The notes under the pieces are model-generated. The model saw only the letters and a list, made by a program, of their open reading frames with translations. It made no database searches and was not told the DNA's origin. The position numbers and the translations under genes were made by a program. Of a stretch of DNA of 64,000 nucleotides, positions 16,521-25,381 are shown piece after piece; the first letter of the stretch is position 1; every line of letters begins with the position of its first letter. The DNA lies in assembly GCF_031844705.1 (NCBI RefSeq), contig NZ_CP134609.1:3410001-3474000 (forward strand), written 5' to 3'. Source of the stretch: Streptomyces sp. ITFR-16. Lineage in GTDB: Bacteria > Actinomycetota > Actinomycetes > Streptomycetales > Streptomycetaceae.

Positions 16521-16928
16521 TCACTTACGCGCTTCAGTGGTGTGACAACCCGGGCAGGCCGTCATCGGCCGGGCCTCGTCGTCGACGGCCGAGTCCCAGT
16601 CGGGGTAGACCTCGAACAGCCGCCGCACGCCCAGAGCACCGAGCACCCGGTTCACATGGGAGCCCTCCTCCGCGCCCCGGGCGGGCAGGATCAGCCGCAG
16701 CCGGCCCCCGCAGGAACGCATCAGCCGGCGCGAGGCGATCAGCACCCCGACCCCGCTGGAGTCGCAGAACAGCACTTCGGAGAGGTCGAGCACGACATCG
16801 TGGCGGCCGACGGCCACCGCGTCGTGGACGGACTGGCGGACGGCGGGCGAGGACACCAGGTCCATCTCCCCGTCAATGTGGAGCACGGTCCACCCGCCCT
16901 GCTCACTCTCGGCCACGCTGAGTGTCAT
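16521..16928 (-). CDS. STAS-domain anti-sigma factor antagonist
   Basis: A 135-residue anti-anti-sigma factor of the SpoIIAA/RsbV type. The switch segment is DLSEVLFCDSSGVGVLIASR with the phosphorylatable Ser in DSSG. The ATG at 16926-16928 (MTLSVAESEQGG) is preferred over an upstream frame extension rich in Ala/Arg. The C-terminal tail ends PMTACPGCHTTEARK with a CxxC pair that is not part of the STAS fold. It is divergent from the ECF sigma gene at 17215 and upstream of the EF-hand gene. The partner anti-sigma kinase is not adjacent; the ATP-binding protein at 9478 is of the right class. Confidence 0.9.
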   Translation of the reverse strand: MTLSVAESEQGGWTVLHIDGEMDLVSSPAVRQSVHDAVAVGRHDVVLDLSEVLFCDSSGVGVLIASRRLMRSCGGRLRLILPARGAEEGSHVNRVLGALGVRRLFEVYPDWDSAVDDEARPMTACPGCHTTEARK

Positions 16929-17214
16929 GCGACTGGGCCTCTCGTTCCGGAAGTTTCCGTTCCTCCTCGCGGCTGCCCCGGCCGCCCCTCCAGCAAACAC
17001 CGCCTCCCTCAGGAAGGCCCGGAAGCGATTCAGGCAGAAATGATCACTTCGTGTCCGATTACGCCGCCGACCGGCGACGATTTCCCTACCATCCAGGGCT
17101 TTCGCGGGGACGTACTTGCCGCAAAGGGGCGTGCTCGGTCAGGGTGGCCCACTACATTCGATGTGACGAGGGGTACAGGACAAGAGGTTCTGACGGCACA
17201 CGGCTGGGGGTCGC

Positions 17215-17826
17215 ATGGCTGAAAACGCACCGCCCCGCTGGGACCGCAAGATGCAGCAGCGGCTGGCACGCGGTGAGGCGGCGGCGCTCGGCGAGCTCTA
17301 CGACCGGTTCGCCGCCCTCGTGCACAGCCAGGCCAACCGGATGCTGGACGACGAGAGCGCCGCCGACCTGGTCACCCGCGAGGTCTTCGGCTACGTGTGG
17401 GAGAACCCGGACGCGTACGACCCCAAGCAGGGTTCCATGCGCTCCTGGGTGGCCCGGCTCACCCACCGCGAGTCCGTGCAGCGCCTGCGCAGGTCCGCCG
17501 CAGCCGCGTCGGCCGAGGACGAGCGGGACGAGGCGGACGAGGACGGCACGGCCGCCCCGGACCCGGTCGGTCTGGAGGAGCGCGTGCGCCGGGCCACCGC
17601 CGCGGCCCGCGCCGACTACATCGTCGCCTCGATGCCCGCCCCGCTGAGGGCCGCGCTCGAACTGGCGTACATCCAGCGCCGCGACTACCGGCAGACCGCG
17701 ACGGACCTCGGTGTCACGGAGGACGAGGCGCGGCGGCGTCTGCGGCTCGGGCTGCAACTGCTGTCCACCGCCCACACCCGTCCGCTGGAGGGCTCGTCGC
17801 CGCCCGGATACGGGCGGCCGCTGTGA
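17215..17826 (+). CDS. ECF-type RNA polymerase sigma factor
   Basis: A 203-residue sigma-70 family factor of extracytoplasmic-function type. Region 2 spans about residues 15-90 (GELYDRFAALVHSQANRML, SWVARLTHRESVQRLRR). Region 4 spans about 140-185 (LELAYIQRRDYRQTATDLG and the following helix). An acidic linker, EDERDEADEDGTAAPD, joins them. The stop overlaps the start of the zinc-finger anti-sigma gene (GTGA), the standard coupled sigma/anti-sigma arrangement. ATG 17215 lies in a 286-base divergent promoter region. Confidence 0.9.
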   Translation: MAENAPPRWDRKMQQRLARGEAAALGELYDRFAALVHSQANRMLDDESAADLVTREVFGYVWENPDAYDPKQGSMRSWVARLTHRESVQRLRRSAAAASAEDERDEADEDGTAAPDPVGLEERVRRATAAARADYIVASMPAPLRAALELAYIQRRDYRQTATDLGVTEDEARRRLRLGLQLLSTAHTRPLEGSSPPGYGRPL

Positions 17827-19178
17827 CCGACGACGCGGACGGCCGCGCGGACGACGGCCGGGACGACGAGGTGCGCGGCGCCCGGCGCATACCGGGGCCG
17901 CGTGCCGCCGCGGACGACTTCGACCTCAGCCGCGTACCCCTGCCCGAACCCCCGCCGGAGCCGAAGGCTCCGCCCGAGCGGGTGCCGGAGCCGAAAAGGG
18001 CGGACGACGGACCACCGGAACCGTCCGAGCCGGCGCCGCCGCCCGCTCTCGTGCTCCCGCACCGGGTGCTGAAGGCGCTCCTCGGGGCGTGGGCACTGAC
18101 CGCGTGCTCAGCCGAGGAGACCGAGGCCGTCGAGGCGCATCTCACCGAGTGCGCTCCCTGTGCGGACGAGGCGCTGCGGCTGCGCGACGCGGTCGGGCTG
18201 CTGCACACCGACCGCACGCTGGATCTCGATCCGATGCTCAGGTCCCGCGTGCTGGAGAACTGTCTGAGCCGCCGGCCCGCGAAGATCCCGGTGCCGGACT
18301 GGGCCGCTCCGTACGACGCGGAGACGGCCAGGCTCGACGCGCTGCTGCGGGACATCGTCGGCTCGGAGTGGCACGCGCCGGTGCGGCTGAAGTGGTTCGA
18401 GGGCGAGGAACGGGCGTATCGCAGGACGACGGTCGCCGGGGTCATCGGCCACCTGATGACCGTCGACGGGCTGGTCAGCACCGCGCTCGGCCTCGACGAC
18501 CCGCTCGCCGAAAGCGTCCCGGGGACCCCGCGCCGCGGCTCCGGGCTGCCGCTCGCTCCCACCGCCCGCACCGAGACGTACTGGTCGTCCGCCGAGCGGC
18601 CTCCGACCCGCGCCGTCCGTGAGCCATGGCGCGAGCAGAGCCACGCCCTGATCCGCACGGTGTCCTTCGCGGGCCGGGGCGTCTCGGACCTCTCGGTCTC
18701 CTACGGCGACTTCGCCCTGCCGTTGCAGGACGCCCTGCTGGACCGGGCCTTCGAGTGCTGGGTGCACGCGGGCGACATCGCGGAGGCGGTGGACTATCCG
18801 TACGAACCGCCGTCCGCCGCCCATCTGCACCGGATGATCGATCTGGCGGTGCGGATGCTGCCCGCCGCCCTGGCCGTGCGGCGCAGGGCCGGACTCGCGG
18901 GACCCGCCCGCCGGCTGGTGACGGCCGGCGCTCCGGGGCGCTCGCTCCATCTGGAGGTCGAGGGGTCGGGCGGCGGCGACTGGTACATCGCGCTGGACTC
19001 CCCCGCCGCCGTCGGCTCCCCGGACCACACGGTGGCGCAGATCGCCCTGGACGGCGTGGAGTTCTGCCAGCTGGTGGCGGGCCATGTGCCGCCCGTGGAG
19101 GCGGCGGCCGGCCAGCGCGGTGACCGCGAGGCGATCCGGGACGTCCTGTTCGCGGCCGCCTCGCTCAGCCGGCTGTGA
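17823..19178 (+). CDS. zinc-finger anti-sigma factor fused to an MDMPI/DinB-like domain
   Basis: A 451-residue fusion. GTG 17823 overlaps the sigma stop. Residues 1-75 are acidic and Pro-rich. Residues about 78-120 are a ZAS domain with HLTECAPC giving His106, Cys110 and Cys113 ligands. Residues about 150-450 resemble the mycothiol-dependent maleylpyruvate isomerase N-terminal superfamily (TTVAGVIGHLMTVDGL and LDRAFECWVHAGDIAEAV, His-rich metal-site helices). It probably holds the preceding sigma factor inactive in the cytoplasm. The fused domain suggests release by a thiol or metal signal, which is inference. No membrane helix is visible, so this is a soluble anti-sigma. Confidence 0.85.
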   Translation: MTDDADGRADDGRDDEVRGARRIPGPRAAADDFDLSRVPLPEPPPEPKAPPERVPEPKRADDGPPEPSEPAPPPALVLPHRVLKALLGAWALTACSAEETEAVEAHLTECAPCADEALRLRDAVGLLHTDRTLDLDPMLRSRVLENCLSRRPAKIPVPDWAAPYDAETARLDALLRDIVGSEWHAPVRLKWFEGEERAYRRTTVAGVIGHLMTVDGLVSTALGLDDPLAESVPGTPRRGSGLPLAPTARTETYWSSAERPPTRAVREPWREQSHALIRTVSFAGRGVSDLSVSYGDFALPLQDALLDRAFECWVHAGDIAEAVDYPYEPPSAAHLHRMIDLAVRMLPAALAVRRRAGLAGPARRLVTAGAPGRSLHLEVEGSGGGDWYIALDSPAAVGSPDHTVAQIALDGVEFCQLVAGHVPPVEAAAGQRGDREAIRDVLFAAASLSRL

Positions 19179-19194
19179 CCCCGGGGGGAACGCC

Positions 19195-20073
19195 CTAGGC
19201 GAAGATCACCGTGCGGCGGCCGTTGAGCAGGATGCGCCGCTCCGCATGCCACTTCACCGCGCGTGCCAGCGCCTGGCACTCCACGTCGCGGCCGATGGCG
19301 ACGAGCTGTTCCGGCGTGACGCCGTGGCCCACCCGCTCGACCTCCTGCTCGATGATCGGCCCCTCGTCGAGGTCGGCCGTCACGTAGTGGGCGGTCGCGC
19401 CGATCAGCTTCACACCGCGCGCGTGCGCCTGGTGGTAGGGCTTGGCGCCCTTGAAGCTCGGCAGGAACGAGTGGTGGATGTTGATGATCCGGCCGCTCAG
19501 CTGCTTGCACAGATCGTCGGAGAGGACCTGCATGTAGCGGGCCAGGACGACCAGCTCGACGTCCTCCTCCCGGACCAGCTCCAGCAGCTGCGCCTCGGCG
19601 TCCGCCTTGTTCTCCCTGGTCACCGGGATGTGCCGGAAGGGCACGTCGTACGAGGCGACGAGTTCGGCGAAGTCCGTGTGGTTGGAGACGACGGCCGCGA
19701 TCTCGACCGGCAGCGCACCGATCCGGGAGCGGAACAGCAGGTCGTTGAGGCAGTGGCCGAACTTGCTGACCATCAGCACGACCCGCATCCGGTCCGAGGC
19801 CCGGTGGATCTGCCAGTCCATCCGGAACGAGTCGCCGATCGCCGCGAAGCTCGCCCGCAGCTTGTCCACGGTGACGGGGGTGCCCGCCGAGAAGTGGACG
19901 CGCATGAAGAACAGGCCCGTGTCGTGGTCCCCGAACTGCTGGCTGTCCTCGATGTTGCAGCCGGTCATGAAGAGATAGCTCGACACGGCGTGCACGATGC
20001 CCTGTTTGTCGGGGCACGAGAGGGTGAGGACGTACTGCTCGGGGGCGGTGTCAGCAGGCTGCGGCGCGGTCAT
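19195..20073 (-). CDS. purU: formyltetrahydrofolate deformylase
   Basis: A 292-residue PurU. It hydrolyses 10-formyltetrahydrofolate to formate and tetrahydrofolate, balancing one-carbon pools and supplying formate to PurT-type purine synthesis. An N-terminal ACT domain (YVLTLSCPDKQGIVHAVSSY) is followed by a formyltransferase-like catalytic domain with INIHHSFLPSFKGAKPYHQA (active-site Asn and His) and ATAHYVTADLDEGPIIEQ (active-site Asp). ATG 20073 is used; six extra codons upstream are possible. It converges with the ZAS/MDMPI gene, with only 16 bases between stops. Confidence 0.95.
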   Translation of the reverse strand: MTAPQPADTAPEQYVLTLSCPDKQGIVHAVSSYLFMTGCNIEDSQQFGDHDTGLFFMRVHFSAGTPVTVDKLRASFAAIGDSFRMDWQIHRASDRMRVVLMVSKFGHCLNDLLFRSRIGALPVEIAAVVSNHTDFAELVASYDVPFRHIPVTRENKADAEAQLLELVREEDVELVVLARYMQVLSDDLCKQLSGRIINIHHSFLPSFKGAKPYHQAHARGVKLIGATAHYVTADLDEGPIIEQEVERVGHGVTPEQLVAIGRDVECQALARAVKWHAERRILLNGRRTVIFA

Positions 20074-20101
20074 CCCCGTAGCGTGCCACACCGTCCGCCG
20101 T

Positions 20102-20599
20102 TCAGGCGGTCCTGGTCATGATGCGGAGCACGTCGAGCGAGCGCGGCGGCACATCGGGGTCCTCGCCGTCGTTCGTGGCGAGCAGCACATGGGCCTCGCG
20201 GGCGGCCCGGACGGCCTCCGGCCAGCCGTGGTGCTCCAGGTAGGCGGAGACAGGGGCGTCCGCGCCGACCTGGTGCATGATGCGCAGCACGCGCAGCACC
20301 GCGACGTCGACGAGGGCGGCCTCGTTGGAGTCGCGGAAGACCGTGCCGACGTACTTCTCGGCGGACCAGTTGTCCAGCCAGGTGTCCTCGACCAGGCGGT
20401 ACACGGCGTCGGTGACGTCGCCGTATCCCTCCCGGCCGGCCAGCCAGCACTCGTGATGGAAGACGGGGTCGGAGAGCATGTGCAGCGCCGAGCGCACGTT
20501 GCTGCGCCAGCGCCACCACGGAATGTCGTTGAGCGGCATGCCGCCCATGGTGGAGGAGCGACGGCCGCGACGGGAAGAGTTCTCGGAACCTTGCTGCAC
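20102..20599 (-). CDS. SCO4402-family protein of unknown function
   Basis: A 165-residue conserved Streptomyces protein; I recognise the PLNDIPWWRWRSNVRSALHM segment as belonging to the family named after SCO4402. The frame opens at GTG 20599, but ATG 20539 (MPLNDIPWWRW) starts exactly at the conserved part and may be the true start; neither has a strong Shine-Dalgarno. All-alpha composition with many Trp, His and Asp, no signal peptide and no membrane helix. It sits 28 bases upstream of purU in the same direction, and the same adjacency in S. coelicolor suggests a shared transcript. Confidence 0.85.
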   Translation of the reverse strand: MQQGSENSSRRGRRSSTMGGMPLNDIPWWRWRSNVRSALHMLSDPVFHHECWLAGREGYGDVTDAVYRLVEDTWLDNWSAEKYVGTVFRDSNEAALVDVAVLRVLRIMHQVGADAPVSAYLEHHGWPEAVRAAREAHVLLATNDGEDPDVPPRSLDVLRIMTRTA

Positions 20600-20722
20600 A
20601 GCTGTCGATCGTACGTTCCCTTTCCGGCCTCCCCTACGGCCCCCCGCAATTCACCTGGGCGTCACCGAGCGTTGAACCGCGCACACTGCGGCGTTACCCC
20701 GGGCCGGGAAAGGTCTGTGCCC

Positions 20723-22003
20723 ATGACCGGACGGCAGCGCCCCACCTCCCCCCGCCCCTCCCGGCCGCTCATCGGTGCGGTGGCGGCAGGGGCTCTGCTG
20801 ATGACCGGCTGCGGCGCGCTCCCTGGGGCATCGGGGGACTCCAGGGAGCCCGTCACCGTCGTCACCTGGGCCCCCTCCGGCGCCTCGGGCCCGGGCACCG
20901 TCGCCATGGCCGGGATGACCGCCATGGCGCAGACGTACGCCCGCTGGATCAACAGCGAGGGCGGGATCGACGGCCACCGGCTGCGCGTGGTCACCTGCGA
21001 CGAGGAGGACAGCTCGACCGGCGCGGGGAACTGCGCCCGCCGGGCCGTCAAGGAGAAGGCCGTCGCGGTCGTCGGCTCCTACAGCCGCCACGGGCGGGCC
21101 TTCATGGCCCCGCTGGAGGTCGCCGGCATCCCGTACATCGGCGGCTACGGGGCCTCCGAGGAGGAGTTCCGCAGCTATATGTCCTACCCCGTCACCGGCG
21201 GCCAGTCCGCGCTGATGGCGGGCAACGCCGAGCAGCTGTCGTGCAGTTGCGGCCGGGTCGCGCTGGTGCGGCCGGACACGCTGGGCGGCGACAGCCAGGC
21301 GTGGCTGCTGCGCACCGGCCTCACCGCCGCCGGGCGCCCCGCCCCCGTCGACATACCGGCCGCCGAGGACGCCACCTCGTACGACCAGGCGGCCGGACGG
21401 GCGCTGAGCGGGGCGGGCACCGAGGGCGGCTGTGTGACCTCGGTGCTCGGCGACCGCACGGAGACGTTCTTCGACTCCTTCCGGCGGCTGGAGCCCGCGG
21501 ACACGACGGTGCGGGTCTCCTCGGTGCTCGGCAGCATCGGGCAGCCGCTCATCGACCGCACCGGCGGGCGCGCCAGCCCGTTCGAGGGCGCGTACGTCAC
21601 CGGCTGGTACCCGGCCCCGGGCGACGCCCGCTGGGACCTGATGCGCAAGGTGATCGGCAAGCACGCCTTCGGGGACAACCGCGTCGACCCGGACGACACC
21701 GGGGTGCAGACCACCTGGGTCGCGTACACCGCGCTGAAGTCGGTCGTCGAGCAGCTGAACGAGCCGCGGATCACGTCCCAGAAGGTCACCAAGGCCCTCA
21801 ACCAGGGCACCCGGGCCGACACCGGCGGCCTCACCCCGGCGCTGCGCTGGCGCTACGAGGACATGCTCGGCTCGGGGTCCTACCCGCGCATCGTGAACAG
21901 CAAGGTGACGTTCCAGGTGGTGCGCGACGGCCGGCTGGTCGCCGACCGCAAGGGCTTCGTCGACGTGACCCGCACCCTGGCGGACGCCAGCGCGACGGGC
22001 TGA
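20723..22003 (+). CDS. ABC-type branched-chain amino-acid-like solute-binding lipoprotein
   Basis: A 426-residue extracellular lipoprotein of the Peripla_BP_6 group. The signal peptide ends in the lipobox LLMTGC with Cys30 to be lipidated. GTVAMAGMTAMAQTYARWIN and GGIDGHRLRVVTCDEEDS are the ligand-binding lobe landmarks; GSYSRHGRAFMAPLEVAGIP is the conserved hinge region. No permease or ATPase gene is next to it, so it may be an orphan binding protein or sensor. ATG 20723 follows GGGAAAGG. A strong terminator lies eight bases after the stop. Confidence 0.88.
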   Translation: MTGRQRPTSPRPSRPLIGAVAAGALLMTGCGALPGASGDSREPVTVVTWAPSGASGPGTVAMAGMTAMAQTYARWINSEGGIDGHRLRVVTCDEEDSSTGAGNCARRAVKEKAVAVVGSYSRHGRAFMAPLEVAGIPYIGGYGASEEEFRSYMSYPVTGGQSALMAGNAEQLSCSCGRVALVRPDTLGGDSQAWLLRTGLTAAGRPAPVDIPAAEDATSYDQAAGRALSGAGTEGGCVTSVLGDRTETFFDSFRRLEPADTTVRVSSVLGSIGQPLIDRTGGRASPFEGAYVTGWYPAPGDARWDLMRKVIGKHAFGDNRVDPDDTGVQTTWVAYTALKSVVEQLNEPRITSQKVTKALNQGTRADTGGLTPALRWRYEDMLGSGSYPRIVNSKVTFQVVRDGRLVADRKGFVDVTRTLADASATG

Positions 22004-22010
22004 GCCCGCC

Positions 22011-22035
22011 GGGGGCGGGAACCGCTCCCGCCCCC
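22011..22035 (+). terminator. strong GC hairpin terminator
   Basis: GGGGGCGGGA/TCCCGCCCCC (22011-22020, 22026-22035), ten perfect pairs with a five-base loop, followed by TTCTG. It sits between the convergent solute-binding protein gene and the membrane-protein gene ending at 22059. Confidence 0.75.
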
Positions 22036-22058
22036 TTCTGCCTGCCTGTCTGCCCCTC

Positions 22059-23543
22059 TCAGAGCGCGGTGGCCTCACGCTTCGTCAGGCCGTACTTCAC
22101 CGCGATGGCGTTCCACAGCGTGGACGCCTGCCGCTTGGCGTTGCTGGCCACGCCGCTCTGCACGGTCGCCTGCTGGGTGTGGGACGTCGTCCGGGCGTGG
22201 CCGTGCTTGCACACCTTCTTGCTCTTGGCCTGCGACGCCCAGGCGGCGTAGTGGTCGTCCGCCGATGCGGACGCCTGCCAGGCCTTGGTGAGCGAGGCGG
22301 TCAGCCGGGCGTGGTCCGGCAGCTTGTCGACCGAGAGGCCCTGGAGCCGGGTCACCAGGTCGCGGCGCTGCTGCGCGGCACCCTTGAGATCGGAGACGGC
22401 CTGGTCCAGGTTGGTGCAGGACTTGGTCTTCTCCACCGCGCCGATGACCGCGGAGCGGCTGTTGTTGCTGTCCGCGAGCAGCTTGTCGAGCGCCTCGGCC
22501 TGCGGCTTCGCCGGGTCCGCCGCGGGCTTCTCGGACGGCTCGGCGGCCGGTGAACTCGCCGAGGCCACCGGCTGCTTGTTGTCCTTCTTGTCGTCGCCGC
22601 CGCTCATCAGCGCGCCCGCGCCGAGCCCGATCACCGCACAGCCGACGACGACCGCCGCGATCAGCGGGACGTGCGCGGACCGCTTGCGCCGCCCGTCGCC
22701 CGGCCCGTCGTGCGCGAACCCGTCCTCGGGGCCGTTGTACGGGGGCGGCTGCTGGTAGTCCGGCGCCGCGCCGCCGCCCTGGTACTGCTGCTGCGCGGGG
22801 TCGAACCGGGGTATCTGCTGGGTGGCGCCCGCCGGCTCGTCGCTGCGGAAGAGGTTGTCGAACTCCGCCGGGGGCTGCCGCTCACCGGGCGTCCCGGGCC
22901 GGATGCCGTACGGGGCGCCGCCCGGCACCGGGGGGATGTACTGGGTGGCGTCGGCGTCCTGGCCGCCGGGCTGACCGTACGCCTGCCCCTGCTGCTGTCC
23001 GGGCTGCTGTCCGTGGCCCAGGTACCGGGTGGACTCCGCGGGGTTCTCCGGCGGCATCCCGCCGGGTCCGGGTCCGCCGGGCACCGGCGCGATGTACTGC
23101 GTGGCCTCGGCGTCGCCGCCCGCTCCGTGGCCCGCCTCGGGCGGCAGCGGCTGGGCGTACGGCGAGGGCTGCTGGGCCGGCGGCAGCGGCTGCGAGGGCG
23201 GGACCTGGCCGTAGCCGGAGTCCTGCCGCCCCTGTCCGTACTGCTGCCCCTGGCCGCCGTACTGCTGCTGTCCCTGGCCGTAGCCGCCCTGCTGCCCCGA
23301 AGGGTCGTACGGGCCCTGCTGCGGCTGTCCGTAGCCGCCATGGCTCCCGGGGCCCTGCTGGGGCGCCTGGGGCTCCTGAGGCCCCCAGGACTGCCCCCAC
23401 GGCCGGCCGCCCGCCGGGGTCGCCCCGTCCGCGGCTCCCCCCGGCGTCCAGGGCTCGCCGCCACCCGAGGGCAGCACGACACCCTCGTGCGCGGGTCGTA
23501 CAGCAGGGAGCTGCTGCTCGTCACCCTGTCCGCTCTGTGTCAC
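22059..23543 (-). CDS. Gln/Pro-rich membrane protein with repeated TQYI motifs
   Basis: A 494-residue single-pass membrane protein. Residues 1-280 are low-complexity, rich in Gln, Gly, Pro and Tyr. They carry four related motifs: DAEATQYIAPVPGG (144-157), PAESTRYLG (168-175), DADATQYIPPVPGG (196-209) and PAGATQQIPRF (237-246). After a basic stop (GRRKRSA) comes one helix, about 291-313. The outside domain of about 180 residues begins Ser/Ala/Pro-rich and then is helical with a few Cys (SCTNLDQ, KKVCKHGH). The inside repeats with Thr-Gln-Tyr/Ile look like Ser/Thr-kinase or FHA-binding sites. Function unknown; GTG start at 23543. Confidence 0.75.
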   Translation of the reverse strand: MTQSGQGDEQQLPAVRPAHEGVVLPSGGGEPWTPGGAADGATPAGGRPWGQSWGPQEPQAPQQGPGSHGGYGQPQQGPYDPSGQQGGYGQGQQQYGGQGQQYGQGRQDSGYGQVPPSQPLPPAQQPSPYAQPLPPEAGHGAGGDAEATQYIAPVPGGPGPGGMPPENPAESTRYLGHGQQPGQQQGQAYGQPGGQDADATQYIPPVPGGAPYGIRPGTPGERQPPAEFDNLFRSDEPAGATQQIPRFDPAQQQYQGGGAAPDYQQPPPYNGPEDGFAHDGPGDGRRKRSAHVPLIAAVVVGCAVIGLGAGALMSGGDDKKDNKQPVASASSPAAEPSEKPAADPAKPQAEALDKLLADSNNSRSAVIGAVEKTKSCTNLDQAVSDLKGAAQQRRDLVTRLQGLSVDKLPDHARLTASLTKAWQASASADDHYAAWASQAKSKKVCKHGHARTTSHTQQATVQSGVASNAKRQASTLWNAIAVKYGLTKREATAL

Positions 23544-23660
23544 CGGGACTCCTACGTGTCAATCTACGGAATCGTCGGCTCACGCTATCGGGTGGTTGCC
23601 GCCCTCTGCCAAGCGTGTGCCCTCGCTCACCTTCCCTTCACGCGGGGTGTAACACCGCAC

Positions 23661-23683
23661 CCCCTTAAGACGCAGTTAAGGGG
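23661..23683. terminator. hairpin CCCCTTAA/TTAAGGGG
   Basis: Perfect eight-base stem with a seven-base loop (23661-23668, 23676-23683) in the 175-base gap between two minus-strand genes. It lies just downstream of the TPR regulator stop at 23719, where it would terminate that transcript. It could instead be an operator for the gene starting at 23543. Confidence 0.5.
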
Positions 23684-23718
23684 CGCGCGGACCTGAACGG
23701 CCGTCCGGGCGGGCCCTG

Positions 23719-25101
23719 TCAGGCCGCCTGGAGCTCCAGACGTGCGCCGAACTCCCGTACCGCGGGCTCGTCCCCGTACGGCACGAGCCGCTGCTGGAGA
23801 TCGTCCAGATACTCCGCGCCCCGGCTGGAGCGGACCGTGCCCAGCAGCTCCATCGCGCGCGTCCCCGTGTGGCACGCCTGCTCCACCTCGCGCAGCTGCA
23901 CCTGCGCCGTGGCCAGCAGCGCCAGGCCGATGCCGCGACGGCGGGCCCGGGACTCCGGATGGCCGTCCAGGGACTCCTGCGCCCGGCGCGCGGCGGCCTC
24001 GGCCTGGCCGAGGTCGCGGTGGCAGTGCGCCAGCTCGTCGGCCAGATAGGCGTGGTCGAAGTGGGCGATCCAGTCGGGGTCGTCGCCCGTGTCCGGCTCG
24101 GCCTGCTCCAGCGCGGTCAGCGCCCGCCCGGCCACCGCCTGGCAGGTGCGGGCGTCGCCCAGCAGGGCGTGACCGCGCGCCTCCGCCGCGTAGAACATCG
24201 CCTCCGCCCTCGGCGTCACCCGCCCGCGCGCCCCTTCCTGCGCCGCCCGGGCCAGCTGGGCGATCTCCCGGGGATTGCCGAGCTGGGCGGCGAGATGGCT
24301 CATCGATGCGGCCAGCACATAGCCGCCGTAGGCGCGGTCGCCCGCCGCCTGGGCGAGGCGCAGGGCCTGGATGTAGTAGCGCTGGGCCAGTCCGGGCTGG
24401 CCCGTGTCGACCGCCATGTAGCCGGCGAGCTCGGTGAGCCGGGCCACCGCCGCGAACAGCTGACGCCCGGTCGACTCGCGGTACGCCCCCGAAAGGAGCC
24501 CGGAGACCACGCTGTTGAGGTAGTGCACCAGCACCGGCCGCACATGGCCGCTGCCGAACCGGTGGTCGAGGTCGACCAGCGCGGCCGTGGTCGCCCGCAC
24601 CGCCGCCACGTCCGACATCCCGACCCGGGCCCCGGCCGCGCGGGCGACCTGCGGGTCGGCGCCGGTGATCAGCCAGTCCCGGCTGGGCTCGACCAGCGCC
24701 GAGGAGGCGACCGTCGAACCGGACAGGAAGTCGCGGCGGCCGACGTCGCTGCGCCACAGCTCGCAGACCTGCTCGATGGCCCCGGTCACCGTCGGGGAGA
24801 ACTGCAGCCCGACGCCCGAGGCGAGGTTCTTGCCGTTGGCCATCCCGATCTCGTCGATCGTGACCGTACGGCCGAGCTTGCGCCCGAGCGCCTCGGCGAT
24901 GATGCCCGGCGCCCGGCCGCGCGGCTGCTGCCCGCGCAGCCAGCGGGCCACGGAGGTCTTGTCGTAGCGGAGGTCGAGGCCGCGCTCGGCCCCGACCATG
25001 TTGACGCGGCGGGCCAGGCCCGCGTTGGAGCATCCGGCTTCCTGAATGAGCGCCTGCAGCCGTTCGTTCGGCTGGCGTGCGACGAGAGGCCTGGCTGCCA
25101 T
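23719..25101 (-). CDS. TPR-containing transcriptional regulator (NsdA-like)
   Basis: A 460-residue regulator of the type that in Streptomyces includes NsdA. The N-terminal 75 residues form a helix-turn-helix-like part (SNAGLARRVNMVGAERGLDL, KTSVARWLRGQQPRGR). Residues about 150-450 are tetratricopeptide-like helical repeats (LAQRYYIQALRLAQAAGDRA, CQAVAGRALTALEQAE, AEAAARRAQESLDGHPESR). ATG 25099-25101 has GAGGGAGAAAC upstream, better than the longer frame start at 25152. A perfect nine-base dyad lies 19-44 bases upstream, suggesting autoregulation. Homologues repress development or antibiotic production, so a developmental role is plausible. Confidence 0.87.
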   Translation of the reverse strand: MAARPLVARQPNERLQALIQEAGCSNAGLARRVNMVGAERGLDLRYDKTSVARWLRGQQPRGRAPGIIAEALGRKLGRTVTIDEIGMANGKNLASGVGLQFSPTVTGAIEQVCELWRSDVGRRDFLSGSTVASSALVEPSRDWLITGADPQVARAAGARVGMSDVAAVRATTAALVDLDHRFGSGHVRPVLVHYLNSVVSGLLSGAYRESTGRQLFAAVARLTELAGYMAVDTGQPGLAQRYYIQALRLAQAAGDRAYGGYVLAASMSHLAAQLGNPREIAQLARAAQEGARGRVTPRAEAMFYAAEARGHALLGDARTCQAVAGRALTALEQAEPDTGDDPDWIAHFDHAYLADELAHCHRDLGQAEAAARRAQESLDGHPESRARRRGIGLALLATAQVQLREVEQACHTGTRAMELLGTVRSSRGAEYLDDLQQRLVPYGDEPAVREFGARLELQAA

Positions 25102-25119
25102 GTTTCTCCCTCTGAGGCC

Positions 25120-25145
25120 GCAGTGATCGGTAAAGGGATCACTGC
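25120..25145. promoter_or_regulatory. dyad GCAGTGATC-N8-GATCACTGC upstream of the TPR regulator
   Basis: Perfect nine-base arms at 25120-25128 and 25137-25145 with an eight-base spacer GGTAAAGG. The spacing places half-sites about one and a half helical turns apart. It lies in the leader or promoter of the regulator gene and is the best candidate in this region for an autoregulatory operator. Confidence 0.5.
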
Positions 25146-25381
25146 CCGACATATGCCTGAGAAATGCACCGATTCATCGGGTTGGTCACTTACTTCGCGT
25201 CTCTCCGTTTTCGTCACGGCAAGCCCCCTAAGATGCCGAGTGAACTGTGCCGGATGTCCCGTGGAGGGCTACCCGCCCACCGGCCCGGCCCCTCCCGCGC
25301 GCCCCCGCCCATGCATCGATGCGCCCCGTATGCGGAAGCGCTGGACCGTAACCACGCCCGCCACGCCCGTAACCCCAGGCG

